6,899 nucleotides of DNA from an uncultured Mycoplasmatota bacterium. GTDB lineage: Bacteria; Bacillota_I; Bacilli_A; RF39; UBA660. Positions 6,271 to 6,899 of the stretch are shown in pieces; the stretch's first letter is position 1; each line of letters begins with the position of its first letter. The stretch spans positions 1-6,899 of the forward strand of contig CAOKLK010000032.1 in assembly GCA_948469295.1 (NCBI GenBank). The letters are read 5' to 3'. Made by a program: the position numbers and the translations under genes. The notes under the pieces are model-generated. The model saw nothing but the letters and a program-made list of their open reading frames with translations. It ran no database searches and was not told where the DNA came from.

Positions 6271-6899
6271 ATGTTAGTAATATTATATTATATTATATTT
6301 TCTATAACTTTTGTATATGGCATGTATTTTGCAATTACAGGGTTATTTGGATTTAAAAATTATCATAAAAGTCAATTTGGTAGACATAAACCAAAACATA
6401 AATTTGGAATTGTTATTGCAACGCGAAATGAAGAAAAAGTAATTGGAGCGTTAGTAGAAAGTTTAAAAAGACAGAATTATCCAAAGGATATGTATGAAAT
6501 ATTTGTAGTACCGAATAATTGTACTGATAATACGGAGAAAGCTGCGAGAGAAGCTGGAGCGACGATTATAGATTGTACTGTACCAGTAAAATATAAAGCA
6601 GATGCATTAAAATTTACGTTTGAACAGTTACAATCTCGTGAAGATCTTGATGCATTTGTAGTTTTTGATGCTGATAATTTGGTTCATCCAGATTTTTTGG
6701 CAAGAATGAATGATGCATTGTGTGAAGGAGTTCAAGTAGCTCAAGCTTTCCGTGATGCAAAAAATATGGGGGATAATTGGTTAACAGGTAGTTATACATT
6801 GTTTTATTTCATTCAAAATTTCTTTTATAACCGAGCACGTATGAATTATGCTGGATCTGCTACAATTAATGGAACAGGATTTATGGTTCGGAAGGAAGT
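6271..6899 (+). CDS. Family 2 glycosyltransferase, membrane-associated; 3' end beyond the window
   Basis: The frame is open from ATG 6271 to the window edge (209 codons plus two bases). An N-terminal membrane helix (about 2-24) is followed by a GT-A catalytic domain: FGIVIATRNEE (45-55), PNNCTDNT with D86, YKADALKF (108-115), the metal- and nucleotide-sugar-binding FDADN with D133 and D135 (132-136), and GTGFMVRKE at the end. These are the classic motifs of processive-type GT2 enzymes related to cellulose, chitin and poly-N-acetylglucosamine synthases. The later QxxRW motif and C-terminal helices would lie outside the window. It would use a nucleotide sugar on the cytoplasmic side of the membrane to build or extend a surface glycan or glycolipid; the sugar cannot be told. 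AGGTG (6261-6265) overlaps the gntR stop and sits 5 bases before the start, so the two genes are co-transcribed. Codons 4-10 contain a TATTA repeat. Confidence 0.88.
   Translation, partial: MLVILYYIIFSITFVYGMYFAITGLFGFKNYHKSQFGRHKPKHKFGIVIATRNEEKVIGALVESLKRQNYPKDMYEIFVVPNNCTDNTEKAAREAGATIIDCTVPVKYKADALKFTFEQLQSREDLDAFVVFDADNLVHPDFLARMNDALCEGVQVAQAFRDAKNMGDNWLTGSYTLFYFIQNFFYNRARMNYAGSATINGTGFMVRKE
6281..6299 (+). repeat. TATTA pentanucleotide tandem repeat inside the glycosyltransferase start
   Basis: TATTA occurs three times in a row (6281-6295) followed by TATT, about 3.8 units. It encodes part of the N-terminal membrane helix. The unit length of five is not a multiple of three, so gain or loss of one unit would shift the reading frame. 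Confidence 0.7.

Noticed and set aside
1..6899. TGA read as tryptophan (Mycoplasma-type code), considered because of the AT-rich sequence
   Set aside because: Tryptophans in all genes come from TGG, and TGA at 4885-4883 ends a gene exactly at an ATGA overlap, so TGA is a stop here.
1..6899. CRISPR arrays, tRNA or rRNA genes, insertion sequences and attachment sites
   Set aside because: No regularly spaced direct repeats, tRNA-like folds, transposase motifs or terminal inverted repeats were seen. The longest gene-free stretch is the 174-base divergent control region.

Overview
The window is strongly AT-rich DNA, most likely from a low-GC member of the Bacillota (Bacilli or a related, largely uncultured gut lineage). 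The signs are strong AGGAGGTGAT-like ribosome-binding sites, TATAAT-type promoters, short intergenic gaps and single-membrane surface proteins anchored by an N-terminal helix. TGA ends one gene and tryptophan is read from TGG, so the standard bacterial code applies and not the Mycoplasma code. The lineage call is an inference from style only.

Layout. Positions 1-506 (+) hold the tail of a secreted or surface protein with a C-terminal domain that looks like the C-type-lectin/formylglycine-generating-enzyme (FGE) fold. Positions 573-2204 (+) encode a multi-spanning membrane protein of the 'PTPS-related' type, resembling GT-C-fold glycosyltransferases. A promoter just after its stop codon serves 2261-2908 (+), an unrecognised two-helix membrane protein with coiled-coil flanks. 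A bidirectional terminator (about 2980-3013) separates these from a convergent two-gene operon on the minus strand: 5737-4883, an unrecognised membrane-anchored extracytoplasmic protein, then 4886-3000, an aryl-sulfate sulfotransferase (ASST) family protein. The two genes overlap by 4 bases (ATGA).

The 174-base gap 5738-5911 is a divergent control region. It contains an extended -10 promoter with 10-bp-phased A-tracts for the minus operon, and a promoter plus a GTACTA/TAGTAC inverted repeat for the plus-strand genes. Those are a short YtrA-type GntR repressor (5912-6262) and, 8 bases later, a family 2 glycosyltransferase (6271 to the window end, incomplete).

Taken together the region looks like a cell-envelope or surface-modification locus: two probable glycosyltransferases, a sulfotransferase-family enzyme outside the membrane with a dedicated partner, and a lectin-like surface protein. 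A small GntR repressor sits at the control point between two of the transcription units. Joint function of all these genes is inferred from proximity only. The parts most worth following up are the ASST plus unknown-partner operon with its altered active site, the GntR operator and its possible reach into the divergent operon, and a pentanucleotide repeat at the start of the glycosyltransferase.
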